A DNA stretch of 64,000 nucleotides from Chitinophaga nivalis (GTDB lineage Bacteria; Bacteroidota; Bacteroidia; Chitinophagales; Chitinophagaceae): contig NZ_JAPDNR010000001.1 in NCBI RefSeq assembly GCF_025989125.1, forward strand, positions 5,010,087 to 5,074,086, given 5' to 3'. The notes beneath the pieces are model-generated. The model was not told where the DNA came from, ran no database searches, and saw only the letters and a program-made list of their open reading frames with translations. Both the position numbers and the translations under genes were made by a program. Of this stretch, positions 26,001-34,492 are shown in pieces (the stretch's first letter is position 1; the number at the start of each line of letters is the position of its first letter).

Positions 26001-26855
26001 TTACCCCCAGTCCTGCTCCAGTACTGTTTCCAGTGCAGTGGGCTTTTTGCCGGTTATTTTCTCTATGGTATCTGTGGTAAAAGCTACCTTATTATTAGCA
26101 ATGTTGTTGTATATAATGGCCATATACTCTCCGATCAGATCCGACACGCCTGTAGCTTTCAATCCGGCTTTAAAAGTATCCTCATCCGGTTCCGGATAAG
26201 TAATCTGTTTTCCGGTGAATCGGGTCAGCAGGGCTGCCACCTCATAGAAAGACAGCGCTTCCGGGCCTGTCAGTTCATAGGCTTGCCCGCTATGGCCTTC
26301 CTTCGTTAACACTTCCGTTGCTACTGCAGCAATATCTGCCACGTCAATAAAAGCCGTTTTCCCTTTGCCTGCCGGCGCAAACACAACAGAGCGCTCCGTG
26401 ATATTTTCATATTCGTAGTTCCTGAAATTCTGCGCAAAATAACTCGGCCTGATGATGGTATAATCAAATCCTTCCTGTATTAGTTTTTGCTCCATCCGGG
26501 CATGAAAGCCCAGCAAACCAACGGGACCACTCAGCCCTAATCCTGACAGATATACAATCCGCTTAATCCCCTTTTTTCCCAGATACGCTACGAAGGGAGT
26601 CATCAGCTGGTCCAGATGGGGGTTAAAGGAAGGACCCAGTAAAAAAACCTTCTCTACGTCTGCTGTCGCTGCCTCGAAGGTAGCCGGATCATCAAAGGAA
26701 AAATGGACTACCTCTTCCTGCAGTCCCAGTTTTTCTTTAGCGGCTGCTACATTTCTGCTGGCGGCTTTAAAAGCAACCTGCCGTGCCTGCAGTGATTTTG
26801 TCAAAGCCTTACCGACACTACCGGTAACGCCTGTTATTAAAATTTTGTTGCTCAT
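26001..26855 (-). CDS. NmrA-like NAD(P)H-binding reductase, copy 2
   Basis: 284 residues, the same length as copy 1 and similar throughout. The Rossmann motif is ILITGVTGSVGKALTKSLQ, and the later blocks IKRIVYLSGLGLSGPVG, DYTIIRPSYFAQNFRNYEYENI and GQAYELTGPEALSFYEVAALL are all kept. Differences cluster in the middle (GPSFNPHLDQLMTPFVAYL against GPPITPDLDLLFAPFLEYL) and near the end. No frame damage is seen, so the enzyme should be active, perhaps with changed substrate preference. Its partner regulator at 26911-27275 is broken, so its expression may now be controlled by the intact HxlR protein or be constitutive. Confidence 0.88.
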   Translation of the reverse strand: MSNKILITGVTGSVGKALTKSLQARQVAFKAASRNVAAAKEKLGLQEEVVHFSFDDPATFEAATADVEKVFLLGPSFNPHLDQLMTPFVAYLGKKGIKRIVYLSGLGLSGPVGLLGFHARMEQKLIQEGFDYTIIRPSYFAQNFRNYEYENITERSVVFAPAGKGKTAFIDVADIAAVATEVLTKEGHSGQAYELTGPEALSFYEVAALLTRFTGKQITYPEPDEDTFKAGLKATGVSDLIGEYMAIIYNNIANNKVAFTTDTIEKITGKKPTALETVLEQDWG

Positions 26856-26910
26856 TATTAAAGTATTTAAATGATCAATAGTTACTTTGAGTAATACCCT
26901 ACTAAAATTA

Positions 26911-27275
26911 ACTATTAATGCAGCAAACGGACACCATTGTATGATCAGTAACTAACTTTTGCCGGTGAAAATTTTCCGGTTGGCCAATATGGCCGGTAGT
27001 CAGCTATATCTGGTACAGATATGATGGTGCACATCAGCGATAAATGGAGTATACCCGCTATTTTCGCAGCGGGAGGCTTTATCCCACTGCTGTTTAATGA
27101 GATGAAACATAAGGTCGGGGATATTTCCCAGCGCATGTTGATGGTTCTCCTGCGCAACCTGGAAGCTGACGGATTGATTACCCGTACCGTATTTCCTGAA
27201 ATTCCACCGCGGGTAGCATACCAATTGCCCCCAGTTAAACCATACCTTCATCTAATAATAAATAAGGTCTTTTAG
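26911..27275 (+). pseudogene. Broken HxlR regulator, duplicate of 25315-25779
   Basis: The DNA aligns with the intact regulator gene from the promoter region onward but carries deletions. The start region reads ATG CAG CAA ACG GAC ACC ATT GTA TGA, so it stops after eight codons. Two short segments are missing near 26955-26975. From about 27021 an 84-codon frame restores HISDKWSIPAIFAAGGF, NEMKHKVGDISQRMLMVLL and RNLEADGLITRTVFPEIPPRV, then diverges after YQLPP and ends early. The redox cysteine is lost (CAGCTATATCTGG in place of CAGCTATGTCCGG). A truncated DNA-binding fragment could still be made from the ATG at 27021, but I judge the gene dead. The following 300 bases to 27577 contain no further gene. 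Confidence 0.8.
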
Positions 27276-27577
27276 CACCTACCCATTCCCTCTTCTTATC
27301 CACGCTATTTTAACTTTTCTGCCAAAAGGCGAAATCATTTTTTTCGCAAAAACAAATACAATACTTTCGCTGCCGGAAATCATTAAACAGAGATCTTTTA
27401 TTTTAATAGATGGTTGTTACCTATGCCAGTTGCTGTATGACGCCTGTCAGTATTACTATTGCTGCAAGATAAAAAGAACCCTATCCTGCAATAAAACTAT
27501 CATGGCTATACGGATACCTATGCTTGCGCTAAAATCATCCCTAAGAATACCTTTTTAATATCCTTATTTGCAAAAAC

Positions 27578-30500
27578 ATGTATGGCATGAAACTGATTAA
27601 AACCCTCACACTCATTTTGCTGGTGGTGTTGAGTACTCCCTGGTACAGCAAGGGGCAGGCCCAGCAACAACCTGGGATAGACGGTCATTTTCCCGAGATG
27701 ATCCCGCACTCACCCAACGCCGCATCACTGGGAACTTACGGCCAGATTCCAACATCCCTCTTTAATGGATTACCCCAAATATCTATTCCTGTTGGGCAGC
27801 TTGTCTTAGGCGGCATAAATGTCGATCTTAGTTTAAATTATCATGCAGGAGGTATTCATCCTGATTATCACCCTGGTTGGGTAGGCCTTGGCTGGAATCT
27901 GATAGCCGGTGGTACGATTACCCGTGAGGTGAATGGGGGTGTTGATGAAACTATCTCTCCATATGTCACGCCGGATTCTTTGTATTCCTATTATAGTCAT
28001 TACAGCGTATCCGCTGCTGATGACTGGAATAATGGCGACAGTCTTTATCGTTATGTCAATATCAGAAGTGGTGCATCCGCATATCCCGCTCCTGATGAGT
28101 TTATTTTCAATTTTGGAAAATACTCCGGATCATTTTTTTATGATCATACCGGTAAATGGCAGGTACGATCTGAGAGCCCTTTATACTTAAAAGTGGAAGA
28201 AGAACTCAAAACAAACTTTGAATTACAACCTCAACCAGGTGGCAGTTCGATTCCACTTCGACGCATATTTTATAAGTTTACATTGACCACACCAGATGGC
28301 TGCCGGTATATATTCGGTGGCACTCAGGAATCAATAGAATTTACCCGCGCATCAAACAGCGAGGGTAATTCCGGCTATAACATCAAAGTAATCCCTACTT
28401 CCTGGCACCTGACCCAAATCATTACAGCCAGTGGCAGAAAGATTGATTTTAAGTATCAACATGATCAGCTTCTCCTCACACAGAGATCCAGCATATTGTT
28501 GTATAGCTTTACCGGAAGCCATGACAATATAGGTTCCCGGAACGACCCTTATCAACAAAGTGTTGCGATCATTAATCCATCTTATCTGTCAGAAATTACT
28601 GCTGCAGATCAAAAAGTCACGTTCTCCCGTTCAAATACCAATGAATTGTCTTTTGATTACAATATGAATGAATTGCAGGCAAGTATATACAATGATTTGG
28701 GACCCAACGGCCGCTTTCCTACCCTCGGTGTCTTCCGATGGAAGAAACTGGATACGATCAGTTTTTATGCTGGTAACAATAATTTACTAAAAAAAGTGGT
28801 GCTGAATTACAAAGATCAATCCAATTCCCGACTTATGCTGACCAGTGTTCAGGAAATAGGAATGGGTTTAAATCGTAAATCTCCTTACCTATTCACCTAT
28901 GATACTACAGCACTACCAGCCTATAATTCTCAACAATTGGATCATTGGGGATTCTATAACGGTAGAAATTATTTTGCCGGCCACTCCACTTATTATTCAC
29001 CGGATGAAATACCTGCGTATGCAGCCAGCCGGGCTCCTCATGATTCATTGATGAAAGCAGGTATACTCACTGGTATTACCTATCCTACCGGCGGCAATAC
29101 CCGGTTTGAATATGAACCACATGCTTATAGCAAAATCGTTCAAAAGTATCCGTTTAGGTTAGAAGAAGCAGGTGGTAATCTGAAAGCCGGTGGTTTGCGT
29201 ATCAAAAAAATTACAGACACGGATATCGGTGGTAAAATCACGAATAGTAAAACCTATCAGTATATCACCGACTACAATGCCGGAGGCAAAGCTTCCAGTG
29301 GGATACTCTCCGGTGTCCCAAACTATCTTGATAGGAACTATTGGGATCTTCAGGAATATAAACTTGATTATTGGTACTGGTACGACTATTCTATAGAACC
29401 ACTTAGTCATACCAACGGTAATCATGTTACTTACAGTGAAGTAGCAGAAATATTGGCAGACAGTAGTTATACTATCTATCAATACACCAATCATAATAAT
29501 CCAGCCTATTTGGACCAGGAACACGCAGGAATGCTATATACCGCACCCGGTCAATGGGTGATGGACCCCCATACCAGTATGGCTTTGGAAAGAGGCAAGT
29601 TGTTACGTAAAAGGCATTATTCCACACCGGGGACATTACTAAAAGATACCAGATATGAATACGATGTAACCAGTGATCGCTTTAAAGAGGCGATACGTAA
29701 TGTTTACATCTCTCAACGGCAGTTTGGTAAATTATATGACTACAGGATTACTTCCTACTTCACATACACCTATCCCTCCTACCTTACTGCCGAAAAAGAC
29801 ACTACCTACGATATGAACGGCGCCAATCCGATTGGTACCCAAACCACTTACACCTACGACAAAGGCTATCGGGTACTCAAACAAACCCAAACGCAAAACA
29901 GCAAAGATCAATACTTAGCCACTTATTACACCTATCCGGCGGACATTCCGCGCAGTCATCCTTCCTTACAGGCAACACCGACTATTTACCGGGAGATGAT
30001 GACCCGCAATATGACTGCATTGCCCGTGGAAATCAGGAAGACGATTACTATCAACAGGGCCCAGTTTACCACTAGTGCACTATTACAACAGTATGCGCTT
30101 TATCCCAACAAAAACATCCTGCCGGCACAGGTATGGTCATTGAATACCAACCAGCCACTGTCCGATTTTGCAGCATTGACCATTCAGGTACGGGATACCA
30201 CCATTGCCGGTACTACCCAAAAATATGAACTGCTGGCGGCCGACAAACGGTATACAACACAGTTGCTGTACGACCGCTACGACTCCAACGGCAATGTATT
30301 GCAGTTGCATAAAGCCAACGATGTAAACACCTCTTTCATCTGGGATTACACCGGCCGTTATCCGCTGGCGCAGATTACCGGCAGTAACTACGACAGCCTG
30401 CTGGCCTTCACCAACAAGCAGCTGTTTACGACCTATCAGACAGACAGCGTTATACGCAAGGAAGTAGATAAAATCCGCCAAAACACGACGCTGGCGCCGC

Positions 30501-31252
30501 GGCTCGTCAATACCTACACCTATGCCTACGGCTGGGGTATGAGCAGTGCCACCGACCCTGCCGGCAAAATACTGTATTATGAGTATGATGGACTGGGACA
30601 GTTACAACGGGTTCGTGACCAGGATAAAAACATCCTGAAATCCTATTGTTACTATTATATGGGACAGCGCCGTGATTGTAGCGGACTGTATTACAATGAA
30701 GCAAAAAGTAAAGATTTTAATCGGGAATGTGGCGTGGGCTACCTGCCGGACACTGTGCGTTATACGGTGCCTTTCGGTAAATACCAGGGGTTAACGGAAC
30801 TGGAAGCAGATAAAAAAGCGCTTGCAGACATAGACAGCAATGGACAAAAGTATGCCAACACCGTCGGAAAATGTACGAAGATTTATTATGCCCGGATCAG
30901 GTATGCCAATCTAAATGTTGTCCTGATTGATGGTAACCGGCATGATGAAGGCATGTTTGATCACCAATACGATATGTACGTGGATTTCTATGATGATCCA
31001 GCCGGTACCATTCCGGCTACAGTCAGTAACTTGCCCATCGCACTGATTTTTGACAAATCCACTATGACCACACCCGCTTCCCCGAATCCTTATACCGTAA
31101 AAGCAAATGGCAGTAGCTTCCTGGTCATCAAACAAGTGGCCACCAAACAGGAATGGCTGATCTTTGACAGCAACGGCGGTTCACGGATTGACAAAGAGTT
31201 TTTTTATAATCACACCTTGCTGCCAAAGGAGGGCTACAAAGTGATTGACTAA
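27578..31252 (+). CDS. Large secreted RHS/YD-repeat protein with DUF5977-like end
   Basis: 1224 residues. The start is either the ATG at 27578 or the one at 27587; the second gives a cleaner signal peptide (LIKTLTLILLVVLSTPWYSKGQA). The N-terminal region has PISIPVGQL-like strands and the block YHAGGIHPDYHPGWVGLGWNLIAGGTITREVNG, shared by Bacteroidota YD-repeat surface proteins. Few classical YD repeats are left (YDSNGN near 905; YYEYDGLGQLQRVRDQDKN near 1000). After about residue 1038 comes DFNRECGVGYLPDTVRYTVPFGKYQGLTELEADKKALAD, then a C-terminal GKC, which fits a DUF5977 module. No toxin domain or T9SS signal is visible, and no immunity gene follows. It may be a surface adhesin or scaffold. 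Codon use is more AT-rich in the first 2 kb than in its neighbours. Confidence 0.82.
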   Translation: MYGMKLIKTLTLILLVVLSTPWYSKGQAQQQPGIDGHFPEMIPHSPNAASLGTYGQIPTSLFNGLPQISIPVGQLVLGGINVDLSLNYHAGGIHPDYHPGWVGLGWNLIAGGTITREVNGGVDETISPYVTPDSLYSYYSHYSVSAADDWNNGDSLYRYVNIRSGASAYPAPDEFIFNFGKYSGSFFYDHTGKWQVRSESPLYLKVEEELKTNFELQPQPGGSSIPLRRIFYKFTLTTPDGCRYIFGGTQESIEFTRASNSEGNSGYNIKVIPTSWHLTQIITASGRKIDFKYQHDQLLLTQRSSILLYSFTGSHDNIGSRNDPYQQSVAIINPSYLSEITAADQKVTFSRSNTNELSFDYNMNELQASIYNDLGPNGRFPTLGVFRWKKLDTISFYAGNNNLLKKVVLNYKDQSNSRLMLTSVQEIGMGLNRKSPYLFTYDTTALPAYNSQQLDHWGFYNGRNYFAGHSTYYSPDEIPAYAASRAPHDSLMKAGILTGITYPTGGNTRFEYEPHAYSKIVQKYPFRLEEAGGNLKAGGLRIKKITDTDIGGKITNSKTYQYITDYNAGGKASSGILSGVPNYLDRNYWDLQEYKLDYWYWYDYSIEPLSHTNGNHVTYSEVAEILADSSYTIYQYTNHNNPAYLDQEHAGMLYTAPGQWVMDPHTSMALERGKLLRKRHYSTPGTLLKDTRYEYDVTSDRFKEAIRNVYISQRQFGKLYDYRITSYFTYTYPSYLTAEKDTTYDMNGANPIGTQTTYTYDKGYRVLKQTQTQNSKDQYLATYYTYPADIPRSHPSLQATPTIYREMMTRNMTALPVEIRKTITINRAQFTTSALLQQYALYPNKNILPAQVWSLNTNQPLSDFAALTIQVRDTTIAGTTQKYELLAADKRYTTQLLYDRYDSNGNVLQLHKANDVNTSFIWDYTGRYPLAQITGSNYDSLLAFTNKQLFTTYQTDSVIRKEVDKIRQNTTLAPRLVNTYTYAYGWGMSSATDPAGKILYYEYDGLGQLQRVRDQDKNILKSYCYYYMGQRRDCSGLYYNEAKSKDFNRECGVGYLPDTVRYTVPFGKYQGLTELEADKKALADIDSNGQKYANTVGKCTKIYYARIRYANLNVVLIDGNRHDEGMFDHQYDMYVDFYDDPAGTIPATVSNLPIALIFDKSTMTTPASPNPYTVKANGSSFLVIKQVATKQEWLIFDSNGGSRIDKEFFYNHTLLPKEGYKVID

Positions 31253-31274
31253 ATACGAAGTCGTACTATAAAAG

Positions 31275-31309
31275 AAGCTGTCTCATTAATAAATGGGGCA
31301 GCTTTTTTT
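31275..31309 (+). terminator. Hairpin terminator after the YD-repeat gene
   Basis: AAGCTGTCTCAT at 31275-31286 pairs fully (two G-T wobbles) with ATGGGGCAGCTT at 31293-31304, followed by a T-run. It starts 22 bases after the stop codon. Confidence 0.75.
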
Positions 31310-31413
31310 ATGCTGCAAACAGGACGTTGTGCAGCGCGCTATAGCAACTGTTTATAAAGAGGAGCTTTTTATTACACAGGGTTGTAGACTACCCCCAATC
31401 AACATAATGTCAA

Positions 31414-31460
31414 AACAAAGCAGCTGCCTCATTTTAAATAGGAGACAGCCGCTGTTTGTT
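31414..31460 (-). terminator. Hairpin at the 3' end of the collagen-repeat lipoprotein gene
   Basis: AACAAAGCAGCTGCCTC and GAGACAGCCGCTGTTTGTT form a stem with a small bulge, directly after the stop of the minus-strand gene. It resembles the hairpin at 31275-31309 in sequence (AGCTG-CTCAT core). Between 31310 and 31413 I see nothing. Confidence 0.55.
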
Positions 31461-32025
31461 AATCTTTTAATCCCAAATATGCTTTTGCAGACGCATAATC
31501 AGACCAGTTTACCGAAGCAGCCGATCTTGCCTTCGTATTGCCAGGTACGATTATGTAACGGTATTGTTGATACTTCTTACCATTGGCGAATATGGTACCC
31601 AGGTCTGCGTTGGCATCCAACTGAATCCGCTGTGTGTAAGCCATTACCTGGATGTTAAGACCTGATGAAGCGTGATAGGGCAACGAAATAATGACAGGGT
31701 CACTTGCATCGCTCGTGTTGACGTATACCTTTACATCTGCGCTATTCAACAGCGTCTGGGTGAGTTTAGGTGCGTCAATAAACGCATAGTAGCCTATTGT
31801 ATCAATACGACCGCCTACGAGGTGTATAGTATCTGGCTTAAACGACACATCCAGCCAATCAGAATAGATCACGCCGGAGCCGGCGCCTGGATCACCTTTG
31901 GGACCGGCAGGACCCGTAGCACCAGCAGGACCAGCATCGCCTTTTTTACTGCAGGATATCATGAACACAGCAAGAAAAAGTCCTGCCAGCAGGACCAACG
32001 GGGTAATAAGTTGACGTCTTTTCAT
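31459..32025 (-). CDS. Lipoprotein with short collagen-like repeat, function unknown
   Basis: 188 residues from the ATG at 32025; an upstream in-frame methionine at 32067 would put a polar segment before the signal peptide. The N-terminus is MKRRQLITPLVLLAGLFLAVFMISC with lipobox MISC. It is followed by KKGDAGPAGATGPAGPKGDPG, five collagen-type Gly-x-y triplets with an interruption. The remaining 130 residues look like a beta-rich domain (VIYSDWLDVSF, YQQYRYIIVPG). Many Bacteroidota lipoproteins carry this collagen-like stalk followed by a small globular domain; their role is not known. It is probably on the cell surface. Single gene. The 345-base gap to the next gene holds a bidirectional hairpin at 32306-32351. 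Confidence 0.78.
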   Translation of the reverse strand: MKRRQLITPLVLLAGLFLAVFMISCSKKGDAGPAGATGPAGPKGDPGAGSGVIYSDWLDVSFKPDTIHLVGGRIDTIGYYAFIDAPKLTQTLLNSADVKVYVNTSDASDPVIISLPYHASSGLNIQVMAYTQRIQLDANADLGTIFANGKKYQQYRYIIVPGNTKARSAASVNWSDYASAKAYLGLKD

Positions 32026-32305
32026 ATTTGAGTGAGTGTTAACGGTATGAAAGGTTAGGGATTTCACACCTTATTTTGGTTTAGGGGAACTAAAATACAA
32101 CTTCTTCTCAAAACTATACCCCGCGCATCACTGCATAATAACCACAGCGTCCATTGTACAGCGAAATAGCGAGGATCGTACTACTGCAATGCTATTGCAT
32201 TAAACGTTTGTCTGCGTTACTGTTCATTGCCATAACCCAAATCAGTTACTCATATATTGTAAGGCTTTTGTTTAAACTGGTTGTATGAACTATTGATATG
32301 GGTAT

Positions 32306-32351
32306 AAAAAAAGTGGTTGCCTCTACTACTGTTGAGACAACCACTTTTTTT
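32306..32351 (-). terminator. Hairpin terminator of HxlR gene at 32371
   Basis: AAAAAAAGTGGTTG at 32306-32319 pairs exactly with CAACCACTTTTTTT at 32338-32351. On the minus strand it lies 19 bases after the regulator's stop and ends in a T-run. Confidence 0.8.
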
Positions 32352-32370
32352 ATAGAAAAATAAAAGAATA

Positions 32371-32739
32371 CTAATACTGATGTTCCGGCTGCATGGCTTC
32401 TATACCAGGCACTATGAACTCCCGTTTTTCATTTCCCCATTTATCCATCGCATTAATCACCGGTAATATACTCTTACCCACTTCTGTGAGATAATATTCT
32501 ACTTTCAACGGTAATCCCGGATAGATGGTTTTACCAATAATACCATAATCTTCCAGCTCCTTCAATTGCATATTAATCACACGGGGACTGGCGGAATCTA
32601 TTCTGCGATGTATTTCACTGGGGCGTAATACACCATTGTTGATACAGTCAATGATCCAGGCTTTCCATTTGCCACCTAGTACCTTAATTGCGATACTGAT
32701 GCCACACTCCAGGTTTTCCGGGATTTTCTTCTCATACAT
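32371..32739 (-). CDS. HxlR-family transcriptional regulator
   Basis: 122 residues, a normal HxlR length. ECGISIAIKVLGGKWKAWIIDCINNG is the first helix block, with the conserved cysteine and GGKWK. LRPSEIHRRIDSASPRVINMQLKELEDYGIIGKTIYPGLPLKVEYYLTEVG is the winged helix. It is divergent from the NAD(P)-dependent reductase gene at 32939 with a near-palindrome (32830-32847) between them, so it probably represses that gene. It is clearly related to the regulator at 38725-39120, which stands in the same arrangement with a related reductase gene. Confidence 0.9.
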   Translation of the reverse strand: MYEKKIPENLECGISIAIKVLGGKWKAWIIDCINNGVLRPSEIHRRIDSASPRVINMQLKELEDYGIIGKTIYPGLPLKVEYYLTEVGKSILPVINAMDKWGNEKREFIVPGIEAMQPEHQY

Positions 32740-32829
32740 ATTCCAAAAAATTTGAAATGAAGATAAACAAATTTTATAAAATCAGAAAGGCTGCAGGGCC
32801 CCTTCCCCGCTTTCCGGCCTCCCTGCTAT

Positions 32830-32847
32830 AGGGAATAATTTATCCCT
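32830..32847. promoter_or_regulatory. Near-palindromic operator between HxlR and reductase, locus 1
   Basis: AGGGAATAATTTATCCCT is nearly self-complementary and is repeated at 39180-39197 (AGGGAACAATTTATCCCT) in the equivalent gap of locus 2. A second shared element, TTCCCTTATTGTT, lies some 20 bases further on in both. Two such sites at two paralogous loci make this the probable HxlR binding region. Confidence 0.6.
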
Positions 32848-32938
32848 GCCTGAATATTTTTTCCCTTATTGTTCACGGAGGTAATTGTCTGGACATTTGA
32901 GTCATCAAAAAATAACCACGAACCTAAAAACGTAACAG

Positions 32939-33826
32939 ATGACAACCACTCCACAACACCGCGGAGCAGTAACAGTAATAGGCCTGGGCGCCATGGGCAC
33001 AGTACTCGCCCGTACTTTATTACAAAAGGGTTTTACAGTAACCATATGGAACCGCACGGCAGCACGCGCCGCCGGGTTAACCGCCGAAGGGGCACTATTG
33101 GCGCCTGATATCACCGCTGCGGTAGCAGCCAGCCCCATCATCATTACCTGCCTTTCCAGCTATGAAGCAACAAGCCACCTGCTGCAAACAGCCGCCATAG
33201 ATCTTACCGGTAAAACCATTATAGAATTTTGTACCGGTACTCCGCAGGATGCACGGAACGCGCAAGCCTGGGTAACCGCCCTGGGTGGCAGCTACCTGGA
33301 TGGCGCCCTGATGGCTACTCCCAGACAAATCGGCCAGGAAAGTACCACCATCTTGGTTGCAGGAGCCACTGACACTTTTCAAACAGCAACCGCAGTACTG
33401 GCTGCACTGGGCGGGAATGTGATGTATAAAGGAGAAGCCATCGGAGCTGCCGCAGCCTGGGACCTGGGGCTACTTGCTTCCGTATTTGGTATGATAAACG
33501 GATTTATGCAGGGAGCCCTGCTCTTCGAATCAGAAGGGATTCCGGTAAACCTGCTGGGCAATATGCTGGTGAATATGGGGCCCATTATCGGTGAAATGGT
33601 ACGACATGAAGGAGAAGTAATCGTTAGCGGGAATTATGATCATCCGGAAAGCTCTCTCCGCACCTGTGCCTACACATTTGACCTGTTGGTAAAACAGGCC
33701 AATGAAGCCGGTATCGACAGCAGCATCCCGGCATTCAGTCAGGGACTGTTTAAACGGGCACTGGATGCCGGTTATGGCGAAGAACAACTGGGCGCGCTGA
33801 TTAAAGTACTCCGCACCCAGGCATAA
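32939..33826 (+). CDS. NAD(P)-dependent 6PGDH/imine-reductase-like oxidoreductase, copy 1
   Basis: 295 residues. N-terminal Rossmann domain with VIGLGAMGTVLARTLLQKGFTVTIWNRT (the N-R-T after beta-2 favours NADPH), then IIEFCTGTPQDARNAQAW and GGSYLDGALMATPRQIG. A helical C-terminal domain (WDLGLLASVFGMINGFMQGALLFESEG) follows, of the type found in reductive aminases and imine reductases. The usual 6PGDH-family catalytic lysine is not obvious, which also fits the imine-reductase side. Substrate unknown. Divergent from its HxlR regulator. It is related throughout to the protein encoded at 39290-40174. Confidence 0.88.
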   Translation: MTTTPQHRGAVTVIGLGAMGTVLARTLLQKGFTVTIWNRTAARAAGLTAEGALLAPDITAAVAASPIIITCLSSYEATSHLLQTAAIDLTGKTIIEFCTGTPQDARNAQAWVTALGGSYLDGALMATPRQIGQESTTILVAGATDTFQTATAVLAALGGNVMYKGEAIGAAAAWDLGLLASVFGMINGFMQGALLFESEGIPVNLLGNMLVNMGPIIGEMVRHEGEVIVSGNYDHPESSLRTCAYTFDLLVKQANEAGIDSSIPAFSQGLFKRALDAGYGEEQLGALIKVLRTQA

Positions 33827-33868
33827 ATATGTTTTTTTGTCGGCCGAACGGGCACGGCTATACGACAA

Positions 33869-33909
33869 AACACGAGAGGCCGTTTCTATACGAAACGGCC
33901 TCTCGTGTT
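33869..33909. terminator. Perfect 18-bp bidirectional hairpin terminator
   Basis: AACACGAGAGGCCGTTTC pairs exactly with GAAACGGCCTCTCGTGTT around a 5-base loop, between the convergent reductase (stop 33826) and SRPBCC (stop 33931) genes. Confidence 0.85.
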
Positions 33910-33930
33910 GTTATAACATTTCGCTGACAC

Positions 33931-34386
33931 TTATGCAGCTTCTACCAGTTGTTTGATCGCCTGCAGGATAGGATTCCAGCCTTCGCCATTGTTATAGGCT
34001 TCCTGGTATCTCCGTTCTCCTTCTGCTACCGTGGCATAGTCGCCCTGTGTAACCGTCAGGGTGGTAACACCTCCCTGTTCCTGTAAGTCATAAGTGACCT
34101 GCAGGTAATTTTCAGACGTGTCATCAATTCCGGAATTAGGATCAATGGTGGTATACACCAGCAGCTGGCCCGGCACTATTTTCAGAATAGTTCCTTTTAC
34201 GGCCACCATTTCCTGACCCTCAAAAACGCCTTTCCACAGCAGGGTACTTCCTTCCTGCCAGTCGGAAACGGTTTCGCAACCAAACATATATTTTTTGGTT
34301 TGTTCCGGATTGACCAATGCATCCCAAACAGTGGAGGCAGGTGCATGAATCGCGATTTGGCTGATTACATTCAGAGGTGTGTGCAT
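33931..34386 (-). CDS. SRPBCC-fold AHSA1-like protein
   Basis: 151 residues. ISQIAIHAPASTVWDALVNPEQTKKYMFGCETVSDW is the characteristic start of the Activator-of-Hsp90 homologue 1-like/SRPBCC family. It continues with GSTLLWKGVFEGQEM, KIVPGQLLVYTTIDP and a C-terminal helix (GWNPILQAIKQLVEA) that closes the hydrophobic cavity. Members bind small hydrophobic ligands or act in stress responses; the ligand here is not predictable. It shares its strand with the ABC ATPase gene upstream (107-base gap) but seems independent of it. Confidence 0.88.
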   Translation of the reverse strand: MHTPLNVISQIAIHAPASTVWDALVNPEQTKKYMFGCETVSDWQEGSTLLWKGVFEGQEMVAVKGTILKIVPGQLLVYTTIDPNSGIDDTSENYLQVTYDLQEQGGVTTLTVTQGDYATVAEGERRYQEAYNNGEGWNPILQAIKQLVEAA

Positions 34387-34492
34387 GTATAAAGTTTATC
34401 ACGCCAAAAATAAAAAACCTCACCGGTTTCGCAAACATTTCCCGGGTTAGTTTTTATACCGGCATGCATGCTATAAAATACACTGGCAAGTG

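Noticed and set aside
27578..31252. Rhs toxin with immunity gene
   Set aside because: No PxxxxDPxGL-type cleavage motif, no toxin domain at the C-terminus and no small immunity gene directly downstream.
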